From Lachnospira rogosae (lineage in GTDB: Bacteria > Bacillota > Clostridia > Lachnospirales > Lachnospiraceae), in contig NZ_JBBMER010000008.1 in the NCBI RefSeq assembly GCF_040096455.1, positions 1 to 64,000 on the forward strand: DNA of 64,000 bases. Reading direction: 5' to 3'. Below are positions 49,865 to 59,617 of this stretch, in pieces. Both the position numbers and the translations under genes were made by a program. Position 1 is the stretch's first letter, and every line of letters begins with the position of its first letter. The notes below the pieces were generated by a model, which was given only the letters and a program-made list of their open reading frames with translations, did no database searches and was not told where the DNA came from.

Positions 49865-52027
49865 TTAATATCCCAACGACTTTAAAGTACTATAATCACT
49901 AAGCTGCATATAATACTTAACATTATTATAAGTATCCTCATCATAATAGCTTACTGATAATATAACCTTATCAGTATCAAAGGTCTTATCAAATGGATTG
50001 TCAAGTGCTTTTCTTATTTCACTGATAAGAGTCATATCTGATATATTACTGCTGTCCATATAATAATAATCGCCGTCTTTTATTGAATATATATACAATG
50101 TAAAATCATCATCATTGTCCGATTTATTCAATCGTTTACTTTCAAAGTTATCAAGATACTTTTTAAGCTTATTACTTGTCTCTGATATATTCTGTGATGC
50201 TACTTTATTAACTGCATTATAATAAGCATTTAAAGTCTTAGGAAGCTTATCACCTAATAATATCTGTGCTGAGTATGGTATTCCATTTCTTGTAAACGAA
50301 ATGTATATATATGGCATACCACCCCTGTATCTTGATGAAATATCATTAATACAGCTATAATACTGTGTAAATGGAATACTGTTAATTTCATTAATGAAAG
50401 TTTCATACACTTCTTTAGCTGCTTCCTGTGTAAATATGCTATCCATAAATGAAAGCTTTGCATCTTCAAATGCTGGAAGATTCTTATATTCCTTACTTAT
50501 ATCCTGCATATTCTCGAACTTAGAAGCAAGCTTAACAACCTCTGACTGCTTAATGAATACTTTTCTGTATCTTCCAAATATGCCGTCTTTAATATACACA
50601 TTATATTTTATATATTCTTCATTTTTTCTTCCATTATTATAATAACCTGCACTGATATCCTGTATATTCTGTAAATTATCCTCAATACTGTCTGCTACAA
50701 GCTTTATAACTTCTTCATCTGTTATCTTGAGTCTGCCTAATATATCCTCAAAATAATCTTTTTCTTCTGAATAACTGTATGACAACATATTGTCGTTTAC
50801 AATTGACATCTTTACATACTTTACCTTTGAAGTATCTGGAACGTACGAAAGCATCTGCCCAATTCCTGCATTAACAATCACTCCAAATACTGCCGCAAGG
50901 ACGTAAGCCAGAATAATTGAAGGCATTGCTTTTATTATTCTGTGAAGTTTCCTGCTTGATATGACTTCATATATTATTACAACAAATGCAGCCACCACAA
51001 ATGAAACCACTATATATTCAAGAAAATATCCTCTGTAACCACTACGCTTTTCCCTTATATAAAGCATAACTCCAAGAACACTTATAACAAAACCGATTGC
51101 AGTTCTTATTGCAAACTGTAACTTCCAGCCGAGTGCCGGCTTACCTGCTGTCTCACTCTTTCTCTTAGTAAACAGTACACAGCCAAGAACAATATAAATA
51201 ACTGCAAGAACCAGTGTGTATATATTAGAGGCGATCGACAAAAGCATCTGTGAAACACTTGACGATGTAATATATAAAGGTTCAAATGCACCAAATACCT
51301 GTGCTGTAAGCATATTATAAGAATTATCAAGTATCCACACAGGACATTCCATAGTCGCTGTAGCAACTGAATCTGTAACTGTACTTGCGATAAGCAGTAT
51401 AATAAATCTTGGTAGAAATACTATAAGTCCTGACACACATATATTGCTGAATATATTACCTGTTATTGAACAAGCCAGTGCAATTGCCGCACTGCAAAGA
51501 AGTGCACATATAAATTCTGCAACATATATATGAATTGTTACACCATAATCAACTATAAAATAGTTCCTAAAAATGTGGTAGCCTATAAAGCTTGCCACAA
51601 AAGCTGTCAGCATTGATACTGCCTGCCAGAATGTAACTGCAGCGAACTTACTTATAAATAATGCCTTTCTTTTGTACGGAAGTGAATGGTAGAAATCACT
51701 TGTACTTCTTTTATTAAGAAATGACCACGCATAAAGAGCAAGTATCGGTGTTATAACCAATACAACAATCAGCAGCACTCCTTGTGATGATATCGGTGAC
51801 ACCAATGATGTATAAGGCGATGACATATTAATAACTTCTGTGCCACTCTCTGCTGCAGCATTAGCGGCATTTATCATTTTTTTAATATTAAGTCCTTCTA
51901 TGATAATTGGAAATCCTGATACAAATGCCACAACTGCTAAAGATATAAATCCAATCACCTTTAACTGTATTACTGTCTGCCAGAACAGCTTTAAACTAAA
52001 TACATTTTTATTATTAGTATTGTCCAT
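49865..52027 (-). CDS. ABC-2-type transporter permease
   Basis: A 720-residue membrane protein with about 10 hydrophobic segments in its first 400 residues and a large soluble C-terminal part (about 420-720, Tyr- and Lys-rich). ATTGGAGGTGG sets the ATG at 52027, giving a 14-bp overlap with the ATPase gene; the frame runs 11 codons further. With GntR and the ATPase it forms a YtrABC-like module. A cell-envelope stress or antimicrobial-peptide role is possible but not shown. Confidence 0.8.
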   Translation of the reverse strand: MDNTNNKNVFSLKLFWQTVIQLKVIGFISLAVVAFVSGFPIIIEGLNIKKMINAANAAAESGTEVINMSSPYTSLVSPISSQGVLLIVVLVITPILALYAWSFLNKRSTSDFYHSLPYKRKALFISKFAAVTFWQAVSMLTAFVASFIGYHIFRNYFIVDYGVTIHIYVAEFICALLCSAAIALACSITGNIFSNICVSGLIVFLPRFIILLIASTVTDSVATATMECPVWILDNSYNMLTAQVFGAFEPLYITSSSVSQMLLSIASNIYTLVLAVIYIVLGCVLFTKRKSETAGKPALGWKLQFAIRTAIGFVISVLGVMLYIREKRSGYRGYFLEYIVVSFVVAAFVVIIYEVISSRKLHRIIKAMPSIILAYVLAAVFGVIVNAGIGQMLSYVPDTSKVKYVKMSIVNDNMLSYSYSEEKDYFEDILGRLKITDEEVIKLVADSIEDNLQNIQDISAGYYNNGRKNEEYIKYNVYIKDGIFGRYRKVFIKQSEVVKLASKFENMQDISKEYKNLPAFEDAKLSFMDSIFTQEAAKEVYETFINEINSIPFTQYYSCINDISSRYRGGMPYIYISFTRNGIPYSAQILLGDKLPKTLNAYYNAVNKVASQNISETSNKLKKYLDNFESKRLNKSDNDDDFTLYIYSIKDGDYYYMDSSNISDMTLISEIRKALDNPFDKTFDTDKVILSVSYYDEDTYNNVKYYMQLSDYSTLKSLGY

Positions 52028-52934
52028 CAAGTTCCACCTCCAATGCTGTATCAAATTCATAACCTAACGCTTCCATCTCATAAGTAAATACTTCTTCTAA
52101 TGTAAGCGGAAGCACATCAAGAACAAGCGGATTTAACTTACTAAGCTTCTCAACAGTTGTATCTCTGTCGCCATTAATAATCATATTGGCAACAGAACCT
52201 TCCTGTCTGTATCTTATTATGTTAAATTCATCAAATGTACTTCTTGAGAATTCATTCCTGAATGCAACCTGAATTTTAAACTGTGATGTCTTTAATTCAA
52301 GCACGTCACTGTCAAGTACAAGACCTCCTCTGTGCAGTAATGCAAGATGGTCACATATATCCTCAAGCTCCCTTAATGAATGTGAAGTCACAATAACAGT
52401 TGCATTATATTCAATAACATCATTGCATATAAGCTTTTTAACAAGATTTCTCATAACAGGGTCAAGCCCGTCAAATGTCTCATCAAAGAACATATACTTT
52501 GCCCTTGTAGACAATGCCAGTATAATAGCCGCCTGTCTTTTCATTCCTTTAGAAAAATTACCTATTGGCTTTGCTGGATTTAACTCGAAAAGCTCTGTAA
52601 GCTTATTAAATCTTTCCCAATCGAACTTTTCATATATTGATGCATACAGCTTTGCCATTTTATTCATATTAGCACCTGGCAGGAAGAATAATTCATCTGC
52701 CACAAGAACCACATTTTCCTTAATCTTAGGATTTTCATATATTGGGGCATCATCTATATATGCCTCACCCTTTTCCGGCTTATATATGCCTGCAAGAACT
52801 CTTAAAAATGTTGACTTTCCTGCACCGTTAGAGCCGACCATTCCGTATATACAGCCGTCACTGATGTTACAAGTAATATTATCAAGTGCAACAAAGTCTT
52901 CAAAATTCTTGCTGACTTCCTTAACCTTAATCAT
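52014..52934 (-). CDS. ABC transporter ATP-binding protein
   Basis: A 306-residue ATPase: Walker A GSNGAGKST, signature FSKGMKRQAA, Walker B KYMFFDETFDGLD, His switch TSHS. The C-terminal 80 residues are a variable domain. The ATG at 52934 is preferred to the overlapping GTG at 52937; GGGAGGG precedes. It pairs with the permease whose start it overlaps. Confidence 0.9.
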   Translation of the reverse strand: MIKVKEVSKNFEDFVALDNITCNISDGCIYGMVGSNGAGKSTFLRVLAGIYKPEKGEAYIDDAPIYENPKIKENVVLVADELFFLPGANMNKMAKLYASIYEKFDWERFNKLTELFELNPAKPIGNFSKGMKRQAAIILALSTRAKYMFFDETFDGLDPVMRNLVKKLICNDVIEYNATVIVTSHSLRELEDICDHLALLHRGGLVLDSDVLELKTSQFKIQVAFRNEFSRSTFDEFNIIRYRQEGSVANMIINGDRDTTVEKLSKLNPLVLDVLPLTLEEVFTYEMEALGYEFDTALEVELDGQY

Positions 52935-52951
52935 CACAAGCCCTCCCTTAT

Positions 52952-53323
52952 TTATTCTATTTCTTCATATACCTTATTAACATTTTCAATAATCTCATCT
53001 TTAGAAATACCTGCTAATGCAAGCTCCCTTACAATCTGGTTTAACTTAGGAAGCTTCTCCCTTACATTAACTCCCAAAGCTTCAAGTGCGTCAGGCGATA
53101 TAAACGACCCTTTACCCGGAACTGTGACTATCATCTGTCTTCTGTCCAGCTCTGAATACGCTTTCTGAATTGTATTAGGATTAGTTGACAGTTTAACTGA
53201 CAGGCTTCTTACAGATGGCATTTTATCTCCCTCTTTAAGAATTCCAGTCATTATCTGCTCCTCAACCTGATTTATAATCTGTTCATATACAGGCACTCGC
53301 GACATGACATCTATAACGAACAT
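52952..53323 (-). CDS. GntR-family regulator, YtrA type
   Basis: A 123-residue repressor: GntR winged helix (VPVYEQIINQVEEQIMTGIL, MPSVRSLSVKLSTNPNTIQKAY, GKGSFIS) with a short helical tail of about 45 residues, the YtrA subfamily. It heads the ABC operon and lies 15 bp before the ATPase. GAAAGGAT precedes the start. It probably represses its own operon through the palindrome at 53458-53484. Confidence 0.9.
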   Translation of the reverse strand: MFVIDVMSRVPVYEQIINQVEEQIMTGILKEGDKMPSVRSLSVKLSTNPNTIQKAYSELDRRQMIVTVPGKGSFISPDALEALGVNVREKLPKLNQIVRELALAGISKDEIIENVNKVYEEIE

Positions 53324-53457
53324 CGTATTACCAATCCTTTCTAATATTTAATTCATATTGATTATAATTTATCTATAATTGTTATTAACTATCATAAGTC
53401 TTATAGATCTTATAATTACTACCAGTATTCTATACCAGTTATCCATTGCAATGTATT

Positions 53458-53484
53458 AACTGTACTATATTAATTAGTACAGTT
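53458..53484 (-). promoter_or_regulatory. Candidate YtrA-type operator
   Basis: AACTGTAC (53458-53465) and GTACAGTT (53477-53484), a perfect 8-bp inverted repeat with an 11-bp A/T spacer, 135 bp upstream of the gntR start. The rest of 53324-53560 is A/T-rich without a gene. Confidence 0.5.
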
Positions 53485-53561
53485 GTTATGATTAATATAT
53501 TATATACCTTGAATTTTGTCAATATGAAATTAATTAGTATATTTGCATAACATCTTCCTCT

Positions 53562-53589
53562 TTGATTAACACTTAAATTATGCTACAAT
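53562..53589 (+). promoter_or_regulatory. Promoter of the Mrp/Nbp35 gene
   Basis: TTGATT (53562-53567), 16 bp, TACAAT (53584-53589). Predicted transcription start near 53596, leaving a leader of about 105 bases. Confidence 0.6.
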
Positions 53590-53604
53590 AATTCTAATTA
53601 TGAC

Positions 53605-53662
53605 GTGTCACAGGTAAATATGCTTTTCTTCGCTAAGAAACCGCTGTTTATGCCCCTGACAC
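53605..53662 (+). promoter_or_regulatory. Structured leader of the Mrp/Nbp35 gene
   Basis: One long interrupted hairpin: GTGTCA...GG pairs with CCTGACAC (53655-53662), TAAA (53615-53618) with TTTA (53647-53650), and TTTCTT (53625-53630) with AAGAAA (53635-53640) around CGCT. It lies wholly in the untranslated leader and has no T-run, so it is more likely regulatory RNA than a terminator. Confidence 0.45.
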
Positions 53663-53701
53663 TCACATTATTAACAATTATTAATACAGGAGGATTATCT
53701 A

Positions 53702-54520
53702 ATGAGCGAAGCATGTTCACATAACTGTTCAAGCTGCGGTTCTGACTGTAGCGAAAGAACAGCACCACAGAACTCAAGAAATGATAATAATAAAAATGTA
53801 AAGAAAGTTATAGCTGTTGTCAGTGGTAAGGGCGGTGTCGGAAAGTCACTTGTAACTTCACTTCTTGCAGTTAAAGCACGCCAGTCTGGTCTTAAAACTG
53901 CCATTCTTGATGCTGATATAACAGGACCATCTATCCCTAAATCTTTTGGTCTTTCAGGCAAGGCAACCTGCAATGAAGAAGGTACAATAATATACCCACC
54001 AGAAACCCGCACCGGTATCAAGACTATGTCACTTAACTATCTTCTTGATAACGAAACCGACCCTGTTATATGGAGAGGTCCTGTTATCGCCAGTGCTGTT
54101 AAGCAGTTCTGGGAGGAAGTAGCATGGGAAGATACAGACTGTATGTTCATCGACTGCCCACCTGGAACTGGCGATGTTCCACTTACTGTATTCCAGACAC
54201 TCCCGGTTGACGGAATTGTTGTTGTAACATCACCTCAGGATCTCGTATCTATGATTGTTGAAAAGGCTGTTAATATGGCTAAGATGATGGATATTCCTGT
54301 TATCGGAATTGTAGAGAATATGTCATATTTCAAATGTCCTGACTGTGGCAATATCCACTACATTTACGGAAAAAGCAATATTGATAAGGTTGCCGAAGAT
54401 ATGGGCATTAAAAATGTTGCTAAAATGCCTATAGACCCACACGTTGCTGAATATATCGATGCAGGACGTGCTGAGGAGCTTGATGCCTCTGCACTTGATA
54501 CTATATTCAAAGATATTTAA
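53702..54520 (+). CDS. Mrp/Nbp35-type iron-sulfur ATPase
   Basis: A 272-residue P-loop ATPase that carries and transfers 4Fe-4S clusters. The N-terminus has four Cys (CSHNCSSCGSDC), the Nbp35-type cluster site; then Walker A SGKGGVGKS, the GPSIPKS loop, and the C-terminal CPDC that bridges a cluster in the dimer. AGGAGG precedes the ATG. It likely loads iron-sulfur proteins such as hydrogenases. It is followed by a glycosyltransferase-like gene after 10 bp. Confidence 0.92.
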   Translation: MSEACSHNCSSCGSDCSERTAPQNSRNDNNKNVKKVIAVVSGKGGVGKSLVTSLLAVKARQSGLKTAILDADITGPSIPKSFGLSGKATCNEEGTIIYPPETRTGIKTMSLNYLLDNETDPVIWRGPVIASAVKQFWEEVAWEDTDCMFIDCPPGTGDVPLTVFQTLPVDGIVVVTSPQDLVSMIVEKAVNMAKMMDIPVIGIVENMSYFKCPDCGNIHYIYGKSNIDKVAEDMGIKNVAKMPIDPHVAEYIDAGRAEELDASALDTIFKDI

Positions 54521-54530
54521 GGATTATATT

Positions 54531-55766
54531 ATGAAAAGGATAATAATGTTTAAAGGTGGAGTTGAAACACTTGAGTTCTTCTCTGTTGAAATAGCTGAAT
54601 ATTTAGAAAGCAAGGGATACGAAATATTCTGGTACAACCTGCTTTTATCAAAGAACAGCTTTAATGAGCTTATGCACTATTATAATAATCAATGCAATGA
54701 ACAGCTCTATGCAATTACCTTTAACTTTGAGGGACTTGAGGGCGAAGAAGGGTTATATAACAATGATGGCTGGAACTTCTGGGACTATTCTGGTGTTACA
54801 GTTATTAATATCGTTGTTGACCACCCTTTATATTACAATCAGTTTCTTAAAGCTCTGCCTGAACATTATCGTCAGGTCAATATTGACCATATGCATATTG
54901 ATTATATGAAACGCTTCTTTCCCGATGTTGATGTATATTTTATCCCATCTGCCGGAACCGAGCTCAATAAACACAGAAAGCTTATGAAAGATTATGATTA
55001 CCTGCCAATGTGCCAACGTCCAATCGATGTAATATTTACAGGCAATTACACTCCTAAGCATATTCTAAGAAAGCAGCTTAATAATATGGAACAGGATTAT
55101 ATTGATTTCTATGAAAGTGCCTTAGAACGCCTTATTATGTCACCAGACCTTACTATTGATGAGCTCTCAGAAATGTGTCTTAAAGAAGAATTTCCAGAAA
55201 TAACTGATGAACAGCTCGCCAACTGTATGCCGCCAATGATGTATGTTGACCTTTCTGTAAGATTTCACTACAGACAGCTTGTTATCCGTATGCTTGCAGA
55301 CTCTGGAATAAAGCTTAATACATATGGTTCCGGCTATAATTATATAGAATGTAACCACCCTGAGAATATCATTATGCACGGCGGTGTTAATTCCCAGAAA
55401 TGCCTTGATATGATAAGCCAGTCCAAAATATCACTTAATGTAATGCCCTGGTTTAAAAATGGCATTCACGACCGTATATTTAACAGCTGTCTTAATGGTG
55501 CTGTCAGCCTCTCTGACTCATCTATATATATTGATGAATTATTCACCGACAGACAGAATATAATATTGTATGACCTTAATATGTTAAGGGATTATGAGCT
55601 TTCCGGGTATGACCTTAATATCACCAAGCCTCTTACAGACTATATTAAAAAATTATTAGCAGACGACAATAAGCTTCAGGCTATTGCTGATAACGCTTAC
55701 AGCCTGTGCCATAACAGGCACGACTGGAAAAACAGAGCCTCCATTATAGAGACCCTGTTAAGATAA
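54531..55766 (+). CDS. CgeB-like glycosyltransferase family protein
   Basis: A 411-residue protein of the CgeB-like group (glycosyltransferase family 1 related). The C-terminal donor-binding motif is seen in LNVMPWFKNGIHDRIFNSCL, then GAVSLSDSS and YIDELF. CgeB decorates spore surfaces in Bacillus, and homologues glycosylate flagella or envelope. AAGGATTATATT sets the ATG at 54531. It is probably cotranscribed with the Mrp gene, an unexpected pairing. Confidence 0.75.
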   Translation: MKRIIMFKGGVETLEFFSVEIAEYLESKGYEIFWYNLLLSKNSFNELMHYYNNQCNEQLYAITFNFEGLEGEEGLYNNDGWNFWDYSGVTVINIVVDHPLYYNQFLKALPEHYRQVNIDHMHIDYMKRFFPDVDVYFIPSAGTELNKHRKLMKDYDYLPMCQRPIDVIFTGNYTPKHILRKQLNNMEQDYIDFYESALERLIMSPDLTIDELSEMCLKEEFPEITDEQLANCMPPMMYVDLSVRFHYRQLVIRMLADSGIKLNTYGSGYNYIECNHPENIIMHGGVNSQKCLDMISQSKISLNVMPWFKNGIHDRIFNSCLNGAVSLSDSSIYIDELFTDRQNIILYDLNMLRDYELSGYDLNITKPLTDYIKKLLADDNKLQAIADNAYSLCHNRHDWKNRASIIETLLR

Positions 55767-55807
55767 GTTGACTATTCTTTTGTTATATGTTAAAATAATA
55801 TTTACTT

Positions 55808-55889
55808 GCGGATGTGGCGGAACTGGCAGACGCGCTAGATTTAGGTTCTAGTATCGTACGATGTGCAGGTTCGATTCCTGTCATCCGCA
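55808..55889 (+). tRNA. tRNA-Leu (UAG)
   Basis: An 82-nt cloverleaf. Acceptor GCGGATG pairs with CATCCGC; the anticodon loop TTTAGGT in the CTAGA/TCTAG stem gives UAG; the long variable arm (TATCGTACGATGT) marks a class II tRNA; the T-arm reads AGGTTCGATTCCT. CCA is not encoded. A T-run follows. Confidence 0.96.
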
Positions 55890-55943
55890 TTTTTTATTTT
55901 AAAATATTTATATTTTGATTATATCTTTAATTCTAATTATATT

Positions 55944-58793
55944 TTAGTATCCTTTGATTATCTTATGTATTACAAGATACTCTGCCACAAGCGTTACTGG
56001 TGCAAGTATTATACACCACAGCGATAACACGATACATTCCTTCATACAGATTTTCTCTATTACTTCCCTGTCTGCACCTGTATTCCTCATAACACGTATT
56101 ATATCTTTATACTGTTTCATTCTCGTTACAAGAATAACCAGAGATACTGCTATATACACGAATACTGCTGCCGCCAGAGATACTCCATATAATATGTAAT
56201 TGACTATTGCTTCCCTTCTGGCATCATCTTTATCATCTGAATACACATAATATGAAAATCCTGCTGGTCCAAGATATGATTGCAGATTATTGCCTGTAGA
56301 AAGATTTACCGAATCTAAGCTGTACTTTACATTAATCTGGTTGTATTTCATTGCAAGTGTAATTGTTTCTGGTAATTCTTCCATACCAAGCAGATTTCTA
56401 AGCAATTCATTCTGGCGGTCTACGGCCCGTTGTCCAAGCTTATTAGAAGCTACCATCGTATATTTGGCATACTCAGGTATATACTCTTTTAATCTTTCCT
56501 TTATTTCATCATTAACATAGACTACATTAGCAGCCCTTGTCACTGCCGCCGGTGCAAAAAGAGTATCATATTCATATTCATTTAAAATAGTATTTCCAAC
56601 GATACCTTCAGCAACTGACCTGCTGACCTGAATATTTTCATCTATATTCATTATTTCCCTGCACCTTTTATCAAGCTCTTCTGTGGTTATATCAGAAGTA
56701 AGATAATCCTCATTAAATGACTTGTAATTATCATTAACCGTTATCATTCCATTATTATACATATATTCATATAAATTTTCGTAATATTCACCACCATAAG
56801 AACTGTCATAAGATGTAGAACCTTTTGGAAAGCTGCAATAATTCATAAGATTTATCTTCGTATCTTTGCCAATTGTACTATCATACCCTCCATGTATATT
56901 GGGTTCTTCAAATACAATTACCGCATCGCCATTACAGAAATCTTCATAACTAAAATCGCAATCCTTAGCATAATCTATCAGTATATTATAGATTTCATAA
57001 GATGGCTCAACATACTCAGCCGCATACAGATAATTATTATTTACTGACTTAGCCTCCTGTATATTCCAGCCTTCCCAGGTCCACATCCTTGACGTTTCAA
57101 AACAGGAATACTGCACATCTTTTATTCCGGATATTCCCTTTATATAATCTATTATGTGCTCATCTATTCCCTGATACATATAGGCATCTGCATACTTTTC
57201 AATAACCACATTGCCATATGTATAAATTATTCCACTGTCATTGTTCTGTGGTATATTTTTTGACCTCTGAAAATATTCTTCTTTTGTTACATTATCAACT
57301 TTGCCATTCTGCTCAGCTATTAATAAATAACTGCTGTCTTTACTGAATTTCTCCTTCATCTCATTGGTCCATATTGCAACAGGGTTATATATATAATTAA
57401 TATTATAATAGCCTTTTTTATCAACCTTTTTAAAAGCTATTATATCTGAACTCTTTGTGATATTATTATAGTTTTTATATGTTACAGATATGTTCATAGC
57501 ACATACAACTATTATTACTAGCATTAATATGCCAAATACCCTTGTAAGTATATTCTGGACTGCTCCGTGCGACTGCATAAGCCTTTTATGCGTGTAACAT
57601 ATATAATTATCCTTATTGATTGACTTACTGCGTATCCTTGGTTTCTTATACTTTCTAACCCTGTAAGACTGTCCCCTGCTTCTTTTACTCCATTGAATTA
57701 TATTGATGACACAGCACATAATTACAGCTATTATAAATGTCAGAAATGTATTAACATACACACTATTATCTATTGAGTAGAACTCAAAACCACATTTGTG
57801 TTCAATAAATATACATACCGCTTTCCCTGCAACTATTGAAAAAATCAGACATAACAGCAATGAACTTATCAATATAACAGCATTTTCAATTATAATTATA
57901 AATGCCATCTGTACATTGCCTGCACCTATGTTCTTAACAATACTGCGTGTCCTGCTTCTTGCTTTATTATACGATATAAGCTGATATATTATTGCTGCTA
58001 TGGCAAGTATCATAACAACTATGTACATATATTTATATACATAATTATCCTTCCACGGCTTATAATCATATACACTGCTGTTATATGTAATATATATAGG
58101 ACTTACCTTCTGCTCAATTCCATTGTATATATCCCTATAATCCTCTTTGATGTAATCATTAATAGGATAAATAAATATACCGCCGCCATATCTGTTAATG
58201 GCTTTTCCCTCACTCTCAGTTACAATGATACCTGGAAGCTTATCACCGCCATGCCACACATCTGTGTAACTGTTAAGTATTCCAACAAGCTTATATGTCT
58301 TAGTTAATTTATCAGAAGTTCCATTCAGATATGTATCAATAACTATATCCTGTCCAATATCACTGCCCTGTTCAAGCTTTATAAGTGTACTCCACTCAAC
58401 TGCAATCTCATTATCCTTTGCTGGCATTCTTCCTTTATTAAGCTTTATATTACCTATCTCAATAAATCTGTCTGACAACGTGCCAATACTTATATCAGTC
58501 TTTCCCACCGAATTATATACATAATTATTAACCTGTGCCAGACCGGCAGTTCCAAGATACGGATGATTTTTCAAATCATTATTTTCAGCCTTGACTGAGC
58601 CCTCATACATTACATACCAGCTTCCAAAACGGCTCTTAGCTGACTGTATCTGCCATTTATACATATTGCTCTGGAATATAAGTGTTCCAGCTACAAATGT
58701 AAAGGCTATAAATATCACAATCAAAGTTCTTAATACTTCTTTCCACCTTTTACGCAGTCCTTTGAGGCAGTATTCCAGCAATTCTATGTTCAT
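55944..58793 (-). CDS. FtsX-family ABC permease, large
   Basis: A 949-residue permease. A first helix (about 20-40), an extracellular region to about 255, three helices (255-370), a basic loop, another helix near 420, a second large extracellular region (450-830) and three final helices give a duplicated FtsX/MacB-type layout. BceB-type permeases are usually about 650 residues, so this is larger. GGAGGTGAACGT precedes the ATG, which overlaps the TGA of the ATPase gene. With the two-component system next to it, export or sensing of peptide antibiotics is likely. Confidence 0.85.
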   Translation of the reverse strand: MNIELLEYCLKGLRKRWKEVLRTLIVIFIAFTFVAGTLIFQSNMYKWQIQSAKSRFGSWYVMYEGSVKAENNDLKNHPYLGTAGLAQVNNYVYNSVGKTDISIGTLSDRFIEIGNIKLNKGRMPAKDNEIAVEWSTLIKLEQGSDIGQDIVIDTYLNGTSDKLTKTYKLVGILNSYTDVWHGGDKLPGIIVTESEGKAINRYGGGIFIYPINDYIKEDYRDIYNGIEQKVSPIYITYNSSVYDYKPWKDNYVYKYMYIVVMILAIAAIIYQLISYNKARSRTRSIVKNIGAGNVQMAFIIIIENAVILISSLLLCLIFSIVAGKAVCIFIEHKCGFEFYSIDNSVYVNTFLTFIIAVIMCCVINIIQWSKRSRGQSYRVRKYKKPRIRSKSINKDNYICYTHKRLMQSHGAVQNILTRVFGILMLVIIVVCAMNISVTYKNYNNITKSSDIIAFKKVDKKGYYNINYIYNPVAIWTNEMKEKFSKDSSYLLIAEQNGKVDNVTKEEYFQRSKNIPQNNDSGIIYTYGNVVIEKYADAYMYQGIDEHIIDYIKGISGIKDVQYSCFETSRMWTWEGWNIQEAKSVNNNYLYAAEYVEPSYEIYNILIDYAKDCDFSYEDFCNGDAVIVFEEPNIHGGYDSTIGKDTKINLMNYCSFPKGSTSYDSSYGGEYYENLYEYMYNNGMITVNDNYKSFNEDYLTSDITTEELDKRCREIMNIDENIQVSRSVAEGIVGNTILNEYEYDTLFAPAAVTRAANVVYVNDEIKERLKEYIPEYAKYTMVASNKLGQRAVDRQNELLRNLLGMEELPETITLAMKYNQINVKYSLDSVNLSTGNNLQSYLGPAGFSYYVYSDDKDDARREAIVNYILYGVSLAAAVFVYIAVSLVILVTRMKQYKDIIRVMRNTGADREVIEKICMKECIVLSLWCIILAPVTLVAEYLVIHKIIKGY

Positions 58794-59470
58794 ACGTTCA
58801 CCTCCGATGATACATTTCCATCTACAATACTCAATACCCTGTCTGCATATCCAGCCATCTGCTTATCGTGTGTTACCATAATAATCGTCTGGCGGTATTT
58901 ACTTGCCGCTAATGCAAGCATTGCAGCTACATTTTCTGAACTTCCTGCATCAAGATTACCAGTTGGTTCATCAGCATATACAACAGCCGGATGATTAATC
59001 AATGCCCTTGCTATTGCCACCCTCTGCTGCTCACCCCCTGACATCTCATACGGATATTTCTCATAACAATATTCTATCTGCAACGAACTCATCAATTCCC
59101 TTACTTCGTCCCCGTCAATGTCTTTATTGTCAAGAATTAATGGCAGGACTATATTCTCATACGCTGTATATTCTGGTATAAGGCTGTAATCCTGATATAT
59201 ATATCCGATATTCTCACGTCTGAACTTTGATAACTGCCTGTCCTTAAGTTCAGCTATATTAATGCCATCTATACATACATTACCCTCATCTGGCTTATCA
59301 AGCGTTCCTAATATTCTTAAAAGTGTCGATTTACCCGAACCACTCTTTCCTACTATCGCAGTAAATTCACCTTTCTTAATATTAATGTCGCATTTTTTCA
59401 ATGCGTGTACCTCAACTGTTCCAGTATGATAGGTTCTGCATATACCCTCTGCTTTCAATATGTATTCCAT
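58790..59470 (-). CDS. ABC transporter ATP-binding protein, MacB/BceA type
   Basis: A 226-residue ATPase: Walker A GKSGSGKST, signature EMSGGEQQRVAIARAL, Walker B AVVYADEPTGNLD, His switch VTHDK. AAGGAGG sets the ATG at 59470 rather than the GTG at 59476. It shares a 4-bp overlap (ATGA) with its permease. It belongs to the lipoprotein-release/BceA group. Confidence 0.93.
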   Translation of the reverse strand: MEYILKAEGICRTYHTGTVEVHALKKCDINIKKGEFTAIVGKSGSGKSTLLRILGTLDKPDEGNVCIDGINIAELKDRQLSKFRRENIGYIYQDYSLIPEYTAYENIVLPLILDNKDIDGDEVRELMSSLQIEYCYEKYPYEMSGGEQQRVAIARALINHPAVVYADEPTGNLDAGSSENVAAMLALAASKYRQTIIMVTHDKQMAGYADRVLSIVDGNVSSEVNV

Positions 59471-59617
59471 CTTCACACCTCCTTATCTTTTGTTATCAGG
59501 CTTGTCCGCAGTACTTCATCACTGCTTAATGTACTGCTGCCTGTCTGATTACTAACTGTTGTACATTTATTATTTATTGCTATGACTGTATTATATATTG
59601 CACGACTTACATACAAC

